From contig NW_014577282.1 in NCBI RefSeq assembly GCF_000485595.1, positions 144,645 through 174,271 of the forward strand: a DNA stretch of 29,627 nucleotides. Direction: 5' to 3'. The notes under the pieces were generated by a model. It was not told the origin of the DNA, did no database searches, and saw nothing but the letters and a program-made list of their open reading frames with translations. Source of the stretch: Priapulus caudatus (Eukaryota > Priapulida > Priapulimorpha > Priapulimorphida > Priapulidae). The position numbers and the translations under genes were made by a program. Shown here piece after piece: positions 1-9,904 of this stretch; the first letter of the stretch is position 1; each line of letters opens with the position of its first letter.

Positions 1-54
1 CGCGTCTGCTAGCATATCCGCACGTCTGCTAGCAGATCCGCGCGTCTGCTTCAC
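1..54. repeat. Short 20-bp tandem repeat at the window edge
   Basis: About two and a half copies of a 20-bp unit (core GTCTGCTAGCA.ATCCGC) lie directly below the last exon donor. This is probably the start of an intronic minisatellite that continues beyond the window. Confidence 0.6.
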
Positions 55-190
55 CTCATATCGGTCACTGATGGCCATCATGTCAGCCAGCTGCTCTGTG
101 CTCATGTCATTCGTCTGCACCTGACCGCTGTAGAGGTATTGTAGGAACAATCTGAAAAGCTCCGGGTTCGTGTCGTGGACTATGATTTTC
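55..190 (-). CDS. BTB gene exon 16: C-terminal half of second BTB domain
   Basis: The acceptor is TTTTTTAG at 191-198. The exon completes a split lysine codon and encodes residues 613-657, including [21 protein letters not shown] and the helix [12 protein letters not shown], the usual end of a BTB fold. The donor GTGAAG at 49-54 leaves phase 0. If that donor is not used, the frame stays open to the window edge through a short repeat, but the repetitive sequence there looks intronic. Confidence 0.85.
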
Positions 191-3100
191 CTAAAAAAGC
201 AGTAATCTCGTTGAACTGTGCGCAATTTCTTTGCGTTAATCAAGAATGCTCACACGTACGCTTATGATCGTTCTCTTCACACGCTTCAACTCAATACATG
301 CACTTCCTAATCAAAACTGCCATTCAATCAGAATAATTTGGTTGAGCGCAGTGTACGATGCCTTGTAGATCCATGCCACAACGCGCACGCTCACTTGTCT
401 ATGGATTCTCGCATGCCGCTCAGTAGCGCCCTCCTGAACCAGTCACAGCGCGCGGCAACGATGACTCGATGAGCGGGAATCTGAGTCATTGAGACCTCAG
501 GCTCCCTCTCCGTCTTGGCAGCAATCGGCTCACCGTGGGTGTGGTCGATGACGACGTCGGCCATGTCTAAACAACAAGCGAACATTACCACGTGTCTGGT
601 CACATATTCACTTGGACTTTTCGAGCTTTCGACTTTTCGACTTTTCGACTTTTGTCCCAAATCCAACGCTACTATATATGCGGCCAGCAGACCACCTCGA
701 CAGCAAGGACTACGGTCGCCATGGTGACCGCGTACTCTGCACACGGACGACCTCTGCGGTCAGGACCACGGTTGCCGTGGCGACTACGTACCCTGCACGC
801 AGACGACCTCAAAGACCATGTCAGTTTCGTAGTTTCTACCAAACAGCTGTGCTGTGTGCTGAGCTAGAGTGCTGTGCCGTGCCAACGGGGGTAGCATGAG
901 GGACTCAACGATGTTCGTCTGTAAATATACATATTATGGTTGGTGCCATCGATTGGCCCGTCATGCGAAAATCGTGCGGAGCATTAACAAACAGAGGAGA
1001 TAATCTTGAGTAGACAGAAATATTATATAGCTAAGAGGAAACTTCAAATGCGACAAGGTGTATTTAGCAGGAGGCCTTGCTGAAAACTAAACTCACCAGT
1101 TTTCTATACAACGTCTGCATCACCGTTCCATCCCCGGATAGGTTTCTCAACTTATCCTTACCCTCGTGTATCTAACATCGGCCTACTCGCTACAAATCAG
1201 CGGCAAGTGCCAGAAACAATACTTCGGTAAGCAACGTGAGACCTGACGGTGGCGCTACCTGTTGGTGTGTTGCCTGGTCGCCGCCGCCGCGCGCGGCTAG
1301 CTTGCTACCGGCTATCACGCTGCTCTGGTTATTGACTGCCACCTCGGCCTGCTTCTGCATCGGCTCCAGCAGGCCGAGTGCGACCATCGCTTGAGAGAAC
1401 TGGCCGCGGTGGACCATCTCGCACGCGCGCCGGGTGAGGCTCTCCAGCATGGACTTGTGCATCACAACTTTGCTCAGACCCCAAGCCTGCGTCGACGAAA
1501 ACACGCAAAGGCGTCGGTGAAAACACGACACGAGCTACTCGCAATCGATCGAAAACTCGTGAAGGTCATAGAGGGTAAATAATAGCGTACTCTCTACCGT
1601 AATGCTGTACTCAACAGATAAAAGATTCTTACCATTCTTCGCACATTCGAGCTTGATAAAACTACGGAAACCCAAGAACAATTAGGGGGGGGGCAACAAC
1701 AAGAGACTTCACCATACCGACTTGGTTCATCTTCACAAAAAGGTCATCCTTACTATAAAGAGGCTATCATTTCATAATTCATGAAGTCACACAACTTTAA
1801 GAACCACCCGGATTTACATAGGTGCGATCGGCGCTTAGAAATAACTCAATGTGTAGTTGCAATGTAGTACAGCCAAATGTGTAGTTGCGTTAGAGAGGCC
1901 TGAATACAGCCGTCTATAGAATGCTCAGACCAACAGTAACATGTACATACGATATAACTTACCACCTTCGATGTGCCCAACTTGAACAGATACTTCCACT
2001 CTCTCCATTGTACCTTCTCGTCCAATGCCGATATGAGCTCCTCGATCCGCAGTAAAAACATCGGAACCTACGATGAAGGGTCGACACATTAGAACACCAG
2101 ACAACCTACTTCCTAGGAACCCTTTAGTGACGTAACATTGTTCAAGTGAAATATTTCACTGAACTTACTGCACACAACTTTTCTAGTAACAGCCAACGCG
2201 TCACACTTACTGTATTTGTCATTTAGTTACATTCCTTCAATGAAAGATCTCATTATTTGGCCAACATTATAACGACTGTTGCCAGCAAACTCATGACATC
2301 TGACGGTTTTTTACATTATAGTGCCTATGTGCATTTCGGAAACACTAAATGAATTCAACTGTGACTCTCCAACTCTCCTTTTCTTGCTCCACTAGTCACA
2401 CAAACAGCGGCATTTGTTTCCGTTCTATTGGCAATAGCTTTTCTATGGTGCCACGTATAAGCATAGCACAAGAGCTGCAGACAAGCCAAATGCTTACCTC
2501 ATCGATTAGTTGCTCCAGGTTCTTGGCAACAGACCTGACCTTCTGGTCGTGTGACATTAAGCTGAAGTTTTCTCTGCAGGGAAATAACAATGTTGCATCT
2601 CTCAAAATGTTCAAACCGTTAATATTTAATAACGTTAACCACATATTTATCAATACTGACCACACAATTATTTGTAATACATCTAAATGACGACTTGGAA
2701 ATCAATAACTAGAATTAGTCCGACTGGACGAATATTAAAACACAACAGCTAGTTGCACCACGTGGCAGACTACAAAATATCTGGCAGTTACAGAATCAAC
2801 ACTCGCATGCCATTAGAATCTGCAATTGGGTCTCTAAAAAACGTGGATGAAAACGCTATGCAACAATGGCTGACGACGAAAGCAGGCGCCGTATGACCGC
2901 AATGTGATGCTTACTTTCGCTGCAGCAAACTCATAACCAACGTCGTGACTCGCTCGTGAAAACTCCTCAGCTTCATCAGCTCTCTCATGTGCAGAGCCTG
3001 CGTGTATAAACACAGTCACACATGCGTACAGCAACAACGGCGCGCGATTTCCTCTCAGTTAGCTTCCTGCACAAAATGGTCACCGCCATGTTAGCACAAA

Positions 3101-6100
3101 ACGACTAGTTTCGACTTATGGTAATTTTTATTAGATTCTTCAAACTTATGGTGTGTCTGGAAAGACTATTACCCCGTTTACCCTATTGTGAGCCTGCCAC
3201 TCCCCCAGGGTGCAAGGACGGACGTATTCCCGGGTTTGTGTATTAAGTATACAAATACGTGCATGTACGTATGTACACAAACAAATGTGCATTCTTAATT
3301 GTTGTCTTGAAGAAAAGCATACAAGCAGTGACAGCACGCAGGAGAGAACACAAGCTCGGTGCTAACCTAACGTGGTTCATTTTCTCTATCCTAGCTGTGA
3401 AAAAACGTCCGGTACACCTAAACACAGTAGTGTCAGCCGGAACCCTTACCTTTTCTAACATTTCTCGTGAAACAACGTAACATAGACGTCCACCGAGTTA
3501 TCAAAAAATTCCAGTATCAATACCAGCACAATATATGTAAGTATAGTAACCGAGCATTAGTGCGAGATTGCGTGTCCCAAACATGACTCTAGCCCAACAT
3601 GGATGCATTCTTTCTCCAATGTTAACACATGACAGTTGTGTCTGATAAGCATCTCCACATTAATGAAAAGTAGAGTATGGTGGCCTAGACGGCTACCCTA
3701 TCCCCAGCTATCACACCCTGAGCTTTCACACGCTGAGAAAACCCCCAGAGTTAGTGATAACCATTGCCCCAGCCTTTACTGAAGGAGTTAACGGCCATGT
3801 GGGCCACCGCAGGAGAAATCTTCTGCTATCCCGATCGATCGGTGAACCCGCATCACACGCACGTTTCGCAGCGACTTTCCCAGCATCTCGCCGAGCTTCC
3901 CGCCCTTGCGGCTGGCCTCGGGTATCGTAGAGACGTTCTCTTTGTTCACGTCGCTTATCACCTGCTCCAGCGCCCCCTTCGTCTCGACGACAAACTGAGA
4001 GACGGCGTCCAGCGTCGTGTCGATCTGAGCGAGCGAGAGTGAGAGAGTGAAAGAGAGAGAGAGATGAGCTGCAAATGAAGCCCTACACACATTCATTCAC
4101 ATTCACATTCACATTCACACTCAGATTCACATTCGAATTCACATTCACATTCACATTCAGATTCACATTCACATTCACATTCAGATTCACATTCGTTCAC
4201 ATTCACATTCAGATTCACATTCGTTCACATTCACATTCACATTTGGACTCACATTCACATTCACATTCACATTCACATTCGGCACACGTCGGATCCATCC
4301 GCTTCTCTTCTCCCTCGGCTGTACCGCGATGACGGCTGCCACGCGTCTACACTATACGTTACCTTACCCCCCCCAAAAAACCAACATTCTACCACGAAAT
4401 TCTGAACATCCAAAATTCCACACACACAAAAACCTTCACAAAATCACATATTTCAAGAAATTCCGACATTTCACCACCTTAGCAATACGGGACTATAATC
4501 TCCAAAATTGCTTTTTGGTCGTGCACACTTTTTGAACTGAATTAATAAAAAACCGGAGCGGAGTTAACGCTATTGGGTAAAATTTTGTCGGTATTTCGCC
4601 TGGAGTAGTAATTTCTCACAGCGCTGGTTCCGACATGACCAATGTTTAATGCTAGAAGCTTCAGCTACGGCAGCCTGCGTTATACAGCCGAGGGTAGATG
4701 AAGGGGCGGAATCGGGCAAGGTATGCTGAGATATATACTATAACTTTCATAAGTTCATATAATTATGTGCTACATTATGCAAGCTGTGTCACGGCAGAGC
4801 TCTGTTACGATTCACAGCCCCACATCGTGTGGGCAGCGATGGGAGACTAGAAAACGTAAACCTGCGCATGAACGCAGGACGGGAATCGGATATCTACAGC
4901 CTAGATATCTGATGCCAACCTGTTCCCTGTGCTACTATCTCGAGATGGGGATTTTATAGCCATTACGATTCCGAGAAAACAATAAGATCAGGGGTGTTTA
5001 ATTACTGCTGTACTGGCTTCTCCTTTTACAAAGGCATCGAATCAGCGGCTATTGAGCGACGATTATTTACGCGCACAACACCGAGTGCCAGCCTGACGCG
5101 ACGTAGCACGCGCAATTGTCCAGTATCCCAGGCGATGCCACATGCTACCGTGTGCTTCTGTGTACAGAGTAGCTAGTACTAACCTCCGGCACTAGGTAAG
5201 CAGCGATCTCGTGCCGCTGATGAGCCGAGAGAGAGTTGCAGTGCTGCTTGCACACCTCCAGGAATGTGTGCAGCTGACTCATAAAGATTGGCAACCTGCA
5301 CACGGTACAAGCACGCGTTACCCACAGCTTCGACGGGCTACGGGAGTCTGCCATCCACGGGAATCAAGCGAGAATCTGTGACCTTTGGCAATGGGATAGT
5401 ATAGGAGGTTAGCAGCCCTTGGGATTCTCTGGACAAGGAGAAAAAAAGTAAGATTCATTATTAATTACCGAATTAGCTTTTTTTCTATACTGCTACCACA
5501 CACACATGCGAGACTCATGTGCATGAGACATCACTAATGCGAAAGCCACGACCGCGGCTCGCTGATCGCTGTGGTTAAGTCTGGCACACCAACTCACCGG
5601 CACTTTGCATACTTGATGATCTCATGGCGCTCTTGGCGCGATAGTTCGCCCTTCTTGCGAGAGAACAGGTCGCAGAGGATGAGGAGCTTGGCGCCAGCTG
5701 AAACACAAGAGCATTCGACTCGACTCTGCCTGCGTACCCTGCCGTGTAACGCGTCACAATTCATTTCAATTGTTCATCGAAAAATATCTATCAATAGCAA
5801 ATAGGTAAACACGTTCCTCAGCAAATACCCTCACATAGTTGTTTATTGTAACAAAATGCAACATAATCATGATGCTGACGAGTTTACGGTTTTTATACCA
5901 CCTCGTACATTTTCTTACCCAGAGAATCAGACGAAGCTTCAGCACATGCATAACAGCCAATAGTACTGCTACCGTATTCTGCCTGTAGTCATATTTTAAC
6001 TATTACTAGCTACTCATCAATACCTAAAAACCATAACCATAATCATAACCCTAACCATAATCATAACCCTAACCATAATCATAAACACCTAAAAACCATC

Positions 6101-9100
6101 TCTCCGTGATGGCTTGGCTGAAAGCCCACCTGCTTTCCATCCCTACCCTTCTCTAGCTCCCAGTTTACTACCGCTTTACCTGTCCGTCCACCCACCCTCC
6201 TCTCTTTCTATCTCTTGCCTTCACCCTCTTGCTCTTACCTCTAACAATACATTTAATTACATGAAAGCAACGTTATCACGCCAATTGCGAGCAACACTTC
6301 ACGGAGCAACACTTCACGGAGCAACACTTCACGAAGCAACACTTCATGGAGCAACACTTCGGGGCAAACACTTCGCCGGACAGCAACACTTCACTGAGCA
6401 CACTTCGAGAGCCACCATTCAACGGAGCAACACTTCACGAAGCAACACTTCACGAAGCAACACTTCACGAAGCAACACTTCACGAAGCAACACTTCACGA
6501 AGCAACACTTTATGGAGCACACTCACAGGACACACTTTCACGAAGCAACACTTCATGGAGCAACACTTCACGAAGCAACACTTCATGGAGCAACACTTCA
6601 CGAAGCAACACTTCACGGAGCAACACTTCACGAAGACACTTCACTGAGCAAACACTTCTTCGAAACAACAACACTTCATGGAGCCACACTTCACGAACAC
6701 CACTTCACCGAAGCACACCCTTCCGAAAGAACACCTCATGAAGCAACGCTTCGCGGAGCAAACACTTTCATGAAGCAACGCTTCGCGGGAGCAAACACTT
6801 TACAAAGCAACACTTCGCCCGCCACGCAGCGAGACGCTGTGACGCGGCGGCGACGGCGACGGCGACAACGGACGAGCGTTACCCTGCACGCACCGACTGC
6901 CGCCTCCCTGAGGCTCTGTTTGACAACGTCGCACAGCTTCGCAGGGTCCTTCATGAGCAGCTCGGGCGGCAGCGAGCTGTCCGGCTCGCGCTTGCCGCTG
7001 AAGTGGTCGACGATGTGGTCGGCACACGTGTGCATGTCCCTCACGAGGCACATGATCTCTGTACAAGAGAAGCAACGATCAGTCAGCCCGCTGTCACACG
7101 CGCAGCCCCAGCCCCTCCGTCGCCGGCCGACAAACCAACCTTGCTGGAAAGATCGCGAGTTTTCTTTCGCGGCGACTCATCAAGTCGTTAAGTCGCTTTC
7201 TTTTCGGTTTGAGATGTTATTCGTGAGAATTGACTCGGGAGACTACTAAACATTGAGCTACACTTGAGAATGGTTGTGAATGTAGGTTCTTTATGCCTAT
7301 TCCATGTACCTAATGTCTTATCATTGCCATAGTTATCATTACTATTTATCATCACATCACAGGGATTATTATATATTCAATGCACACATATCCCTTGCTC
7401 ATGACCAAGCAGGTACGAAAGATTTGATACCAATAGAGAGTAGCGCGTTTCCCATGACTAAAAGCAAATGAAGACGTTCTCACTATAGAGTTCAGTTACG
7501 GTTATCGTCAGCAACAACACGTTTCGAACGACACGCACGCTCTTTCAACGCTGTGTTCACGATGAAGGTTTCACACAGCATGGTGAGCCGGTCGAATCCT
7601 GGCATCTTGCCAACATGCATCACACAGGATTTGGCCACGCCCTCGGTGAGCCCGTTGGGGAGGCATTCTGCAACAGAGACAATGCACAAGACAAGGGTAA
7701 GAGAAACAGAAAGCATTTCAAAGACGACAATTAATCGAAAAGGGCACCTTCACCTAACTGGTTTTAAGTCGTGTCAGTGCAAAATTTGCAGGCTTGCATG
7801 CAAGCCATGCCTCTGTACTGCAATTTCCTGTACGTGGTATATTCTATGAGCGATCTGATCGAAATGCTTTTCAACCTACTTAACCCAACCATGAACCCCA
7901 ATAACATATAGAAAACGTGTAAAACTACTAAAGCGCTCTCCCCACAAGTTTAAATGCTGTGCCATCATTTTTGGTGTATTTTCAGCCCGTGATACTGACC
8001 TGCATAGAGGTAGTGCAGCACTAGTTGTAGTACGTCCTCGGGCAAACCTGTCAGTGGAGACGGAAACCGATTCCAGTCCAGCTGAGAATTGGCCAATCTC
8101 AGAATAGTCCGATGAACACGATACTGTGGACCAACACGCTTCATTATATATCTCATACAGACTACAAGTTTAACTTCACTATCACACAGGGATAACAGGA
8201 CCACCAGTGATGTTCCCACGGGTATCAGGGCTTGACACACCTGCATGGCAAGCTTACCATGACAGGACAACTTAAAATGCTTCCCGGCACCACCAGGGGA
8301 TGGTAGGACTGAGCGGAAATACAGACATCGTACGATCACCAGAAGATGATTTGTTCCAGATAAATGGTAGATATTGTTGAAGTAAAAAGCAAGTCTGCTG
8401 CCCATAAACGTTCATTATCGCCTTGCATTTACTGCATGCCTCGCATACGATGGGTGAAAACAATTCCGCGTTCAGTGTTTGAAATAAACGTTGGACGTAC
8501 CTCCTTCCCAGAGTCTGCTCTAATGACTAGATCAGAGAAGTATCCTTCATCTAGCGCGCTTAGAAATGAGAATGTGAATTCATTTTTGGTGTCGTTACTC
8601 GCAACCTGAAAAGGCAATTACAAACCTCAATAGATATAATTCAAGTTTAATATAAATCAAAAGGCGTGTACTTTGCAGCATTATAATAGCAAGTAATAGG
8701 TGCAACCGCGTAACAAGAACATATCCAATTTAAGATGAATATGACAGTAGAAATTTATGTTAACGAGCGCATCCATGACAAAATATCTGCGTATCACATT
8801 CTATTTCGGTCCCTATACCACACAGTCTTGTGCATATGCTGGCCAAGCATACCAATTTATATGTGTTATACGTACCTTTTGGCACTGTAGCATGCAACAT
8901 CTGTCATACGTGAGCAGCATGAGGTCATCATGATCAGATATCTCCACCTGCCAGCAAAGCATTAGCTCGGTGATTTTCGGCAAGAAACAAATGAATTGGA
9001 TGGAGAAACAAAGATACGCACCGCCTTTAGATTTTATATTAAAAACAATCTCGCGCAGTGTGCCGATACGATTGGCATTATTGTATGTGGCAACGTGCTA

Positions 9101-9643
9101 ACTTACTCTGAATTCGATGTTGTGACCAGAAAACGTCCGAAACTTCAGCACAGTTGGATGCCCAAGGTCAAGCTGAGAGATCAAAGAAAATAGACCAATC
9201 ACAACACGTGAATCTTTCTCCTCACCTCACTACACTATAAATAACATTGCGATCTAAAGTTAGAGGCCATTGCGACATACCACCTACTATACCATAACTG
9301 AAACACTATCATATCTTATGCATTACCACCACACACCAAGCTGAAGCACTACGACTTAATATCAACACCCCCATACACTGCAACAACCCATCCATTATGA
9401 AACCCAACTCCACAACCTTACCTCCTGTGACCAATCTCAAGTCTCAATCACCACTTAACTGATTACCATCCCTTAACTCATACCTGTACATACGTGTACA
9501 ACCTAAGCTATCTTTATAAACACACGCGCGTGAAAACGCATGCACGCACGCGCACGCACACGCATCCACGCATGCACATGCTCACACACAAACACCGGCC
9601 CCACACACACAGACACACACACACACAAACAAACACGCACGCA

Positions 9644-9675
<32 letters not shown>

Positions 9676-9904
9676 CACACACACAGTTAGATCAGGTAAG
9701 CATAGCTGTTTCATGTATATATACATAGTTGGTTCGGGTAAAGTGTGCGATCGGCAGTAGCAGACGCACGCGTGGGTACGTACAGGGCTCGACTTTCTCG
9801 CTGCACAGACTTCATAAGTCTCACAGCCGAAGAAGGGCAGCGATTCAACGCCATCCGCGACCGTCCATGTCACGTCTCCTGTCTCGTCCAGCCGAAAGTC
9901 GGTG
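55..9904 (-). CDS. Two-BTB/POZ-domain protein, 16 exons, both ends incomplete
   Basis: Sixteen minus-strand exons, each bounded by AG acceptors and GT donors, join without a stop into 657 codons plus one leading base, and every splice phase matches. The encoded protein has a short beta-rich N-terminal part (residues 1-86), a first BTB/POZ fold (about 92-165, ending in LVLHYLYAE), a long helical middle (about 166-550) and a second, complete-looking BTB fold (556-657, with [16 protein letters not shown] and FLQYLYSGQ). BTB domains are known to mediate dimerisation and binding to Cullin3; the role here is inferred to be a scaffold or substrate adaptor. I do not recognise the named orthologue. 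The first exon seen begins with the third base of a codon, so at least one coding exon lies upstream, and the last one runs into an intron at the left edge. It is not RhoBTB-like (no GTPase domain seen) and not kelch-type. BTB assignment is strong; cellular role is unknown. Confidence 0.85.
395..566 (-). CDS. BTB gene exon 15: N-terminal half of second BTB domain
   Basis: The acceptor is GCTTGTTGTTTAG just above 566 and the donor GTGAGC is at 389-394 (phase 2). The exon encodes the classic BTB start [13 protein letters not shown], then an insert rich in charged residues (about [11 protein letters not shown]), then [20 protein letters not shown]. The insert between strand 2 and the HR motif is longer than in most BTB folds. 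The next exon joins in frame through a split lysine codon. Confidence 0.9.
567..1242 (-). other. Intron of the BTB gene
   Basis: No second gene was seen in this 676-bp intron. It contains a few 9-bp CTTTTCGAC copies (about 623-652) and a diverged 48-bp direct repeat at 707-754 and 763-810 (period 56). Confidence 0.6.
1243..1486 (-). CDS. BTB gene exon 14: helical linker before second BTB
   Basis: The acceptor TTTTCGTCGACGCAG precedes 1486. The exon encodes a helical stretch ([20 protein letters not shown], then [15 protein letters not shown]) and a Q/G-rich tail. The next exon requires phase 1, which fits a donor GTCTCA just below 1243 or an alternative GTAGCA just below 1309. A third donor, GTAGCG just below 1259, has the wrong phase. 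The 3' border is therefore uncertain by up to 66 bp, and the exon itself is well supported. Confidence 0.75.
1487..1962 (-). other. Intron of the BTB gene
   Basis: A 476-bp intron with a G8 run near 1686. No other gene or clear repeat was seen. Confidence 0.6.
1963..2067 (-). CDS. BTB gene exon 13
   Basis: The acceptor is CTTCATCGTAG and the donor a consensus GTAAGT at 1957-1962. The exon is 35 codons, phase 0 at both ends. It encodes an amphipathic helical segment ([19 protein letters not shown], then [14 protein letters not shown]). Confidence 0.85.
2068..2497 (-). other. Intron of the BTB gene
   Basis: A 430-bp intron. An open frame on the plus strand at 2349-2690 overlaps an exon antisense and has no supporting features. 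Nothing else was seen. Confidence 0.6.
2498..2573 (-). CDS. BTB gene exon 12
   Basis: The acceptor TTATTTCCCTGCAG and donor GTAAGC bound 76 bp. The exon needs two bases from the exon before, which that exon supplies, giving a lysine codon. It encodes [19 protein letters not shown] and then EQLIDE, a charged helix. Confidence 0.85.
2574..2914 (-). other. Intron of the BTB gene
   Basis: A 341-bp AT-rich intron in which nothing else was seen. Confidence 0.6.
2915..2997 (-). CDS. BTB gene exon 11
   Basis: The acceptor TTTATACACGCAG and donor GTAAGC bound 83 bp (phase 0 to 2). The frame reads [17 protein letters not shown] and then [10 protein letters not shown], a helix with regular leucines. 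It is recognised mainly because its phases bridge the two flanking exons exactly. Confidence 0.8.
2998..3862 (-). other. Intron of the BTB gene
   Basis: An 865-bp intron. Short open frames on both strands were inspected and none has paired splice sites plus a credible protein. Nothing else was seen. Confidence 0.6.
3863..4024 (-). CDS. BTB gene exon 10
   Basis: A long CT-rich tract followed by CGCTCGCTCAG forms the acceptor, and GTGCGT at 3857-3862 is the donor. The exon is 54 codons, phase 0 to 0. It encodes [20 protein letters not shown], then a [17 protein letters not shown] loop and MLGKSLRN. Codon third positions are GC-rich, as in the other exons and unlike the introns. Confidence 0.88.
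4025..5183 (-). other. Intron of the BTB gene with (TTCACA)n array
   Basis: A 1159-bp intron. Its first 50 bases next to the acceptor are a CT/GA tract, followed by a hexanucleotide array. The remainder is AT-rich with no gene seen. Confidence 0.65.
4085..4282. repeat. (TTCACA)n hexanucleotide microsatellite
   Basis: About 33 copies of ACATTC with interspersed AGATTC, TCATTC and TTCGTT variants. The array gives an apparent Thr/Phe/His ORF on the plus strand that is not a gene. Confidence 0.95.
5184..5295 (-). CDS. BTB gene exon 9
   Basis: The acceptor GTACCGTGTGCAG and donor GTTAGT bound 112 bp. The exon completes a split arginine codon and then encodes [19 protein letters not shown] and [16 protein letters not shown]. 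The segment HQRHEI resembles QERHEI in the preceding exon, suggesting an internal helical repeat. Confidence 0.88.
5296..5597 (-). other. Intron of the BTB gene
   Basis: A 302-bp intron in which nothing else was seen. Confidence 0.6.
5598..5697 (-). CDS. BTB gene exon 8
   Basis: The acceptor CTCTTGTGTTTCAG and donor GTGAGT bound 100 bp (phase 1 in, phase 2 out). It encodes [18 protein letters not shown] and then [14 protein letters not shown], a helical hairpin similar in pattern to the next exon. Confidence 0.88.
6030..6085. repeat. Telomere-like interstitial repeat
   Basis: About three copies of an 18-bp unit CATAATCATAACCCTAAC, which mixes CCCTAA (the animal telomere hexamer) with CATAAT. 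It is short and degenerate. Confidence 0.7.
6288..6805. repeat. 15-bp minisatellite (GAAGCAACACTTCAC)n
   Basis: About 30 copies of a 15-bp unit, with GAGCAACACTTCACG and GAAGCAACACTTCATG-type variants and a few 12- to 19-bp interruptions. Because 15 is a multiple of three, several frames stay open on both strands, giving repetitive ATLHE/NTSRS translations. Confidence 0.95.
6894..7058 (-). CDS. BTB gene exon 7
   Basis: The acceptor TTCTCTTGTACAG and donor GTGCGT bound 165 bp (phase 1 in and out). It encodes [19 protein letters not shown], a [10 protein letters not shown] loop, and [19 protein letters not shown] second donor 10 bp downstream (GTAACG) would break the frame of exon 8, so the first was chosen. 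Confidence 0.9.
7059..7538 (-). other. Intron of the BTB gene
   Basis: A 480-bp intron in which nothing else was seen. Confidence 0.6.
7539..7667 (-). CDS. BTB gene exon 6: end of first BTB and following helices
   Basis: The acceptor GTCTCTGTTGCAG and donor GTGCGT bound 129 bp (phase 1 to 1). It continues the first BTB fold ([16 protein letters not shown]) into [20 protein letters not shown], the kind of two-helix extension that follows BTB cores. Confidence 0.9.
7668..7999 (-). other. Intron of the BTB gene
   Basis: A 332-bp intron in which nothing else was seen. Confidence 0.6.
8000..8123 (-). CDS. BTB gene exon 5: core of first BTB domain
   Basis: The acceptor GTTGGTCCACAG and donor GTCAGT bound 124 bp. 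It encodes [15 protein letters not shown], an [13 protein letters not shown] insert, and [20 protein letters not shown] and VLHYLYA match the HR.VL and FL.YLYTG positions of BTB folds. The first BTB has diverged and an insert replaces the central helix region. Confidence 0.9.
8124..8500 (-). other. Intron of the BTB gene
   Basis: A 377-bp intron. Minus-strand open frame extends into it but has no further splice sites that fit. Nothing else was seen. Confidence 0.6.
8501..8605 (-). CDS. BTB gene exon 4: start of first BTB domain
   Basis: The acceptor AATTGCCTTTTCAG and donor GTACGT bound 35 codons, phase 0 to 0. It encodes [20 protein letters not shown] and IRADSGKE, the helix 1 / strand 1 start typical of BTB domains (F.SDLVI). 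Confidence 0.9.
8876..8947 (-). CDS. BTB gene exon 3
   Basis: The acceptor TTTGCTGGCAG and donor GTACGT bound 24 codons, phase 0 to 0: [20 protein letters not shown] and then QCQK. It is beta-strand-like, with a cysteine pair. No domain was recognised. Confidence 0.85.
9107..9172 (-). CDS. BTB gene exon 2 of those seen
   Basis: The acceptor TTTTCTTTGATCTCTCAG and donor GTAAGT bound 22 codons, phase 0 to 0: [20 protein letters not shown] and FR. Probably beta strands. No domain was recognised. Confidence 0.85.
9173..9783 (-). other. Intron of the BTB gene with CA-rich microsatellite
   Basis: A 611-bp intron containing the CA/CGCA microsatellite described separately. No gene was seen. Confidence 0.6.
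9522..9685. repeat. CA / GCAC-rich compound microsatellite
   Basis: Alternating (CA)n and (CGCA)n blocks, with perfect (GCAC)n at about 9637-9664 and (CA)n at about 9664-9686. It produces His/Thr/Arg ORFs on one strand and Cys/Val ORFs on the other, which are not genes. Confidence 0.95.
9784..9904 (-). CDS. BTB gene: most upstream secure exon
   Basis: The acceptor TTTTCGTCGTTAG lies above 9904 and the donor GTACGT below 9784. The exon begins with one base of a split codon, then encodes [35 protein letters not shown] and RKSSP. The upstream in-frame sequence reaches a stop before any ATG, so a further coding exon ending in phase 2 must exist. Confidence 0.8.

Larger units (their letters stand above)
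5698..6893 (-). other. Intron of the BTB gene rich in tandem repeats
   Basis: A 1196-bp intron holding a telomere-like patch (about 6030-6085) and a 15-bp minisatellite (about 6288-6805). The long plus-strand ORFs across it (such as 6114-6647 and 6512-7249) are products of the 15-bp period and not genes. Confidence 0.7.

Noticed and set aside
3764-4042. Plus ORF antisense to BTB exon 10
   Set aside because: The minus frame has matching splice sites and phases; the plus frame is its shadow.
6114-7249. Long plus-strand ORFs of 177 and 245 codons with ATLHE/NTSRS repeats
   Set aside because: They follow the 15-bp minisatellite, are open on both strands, and run antisense through a secure BTB exon.
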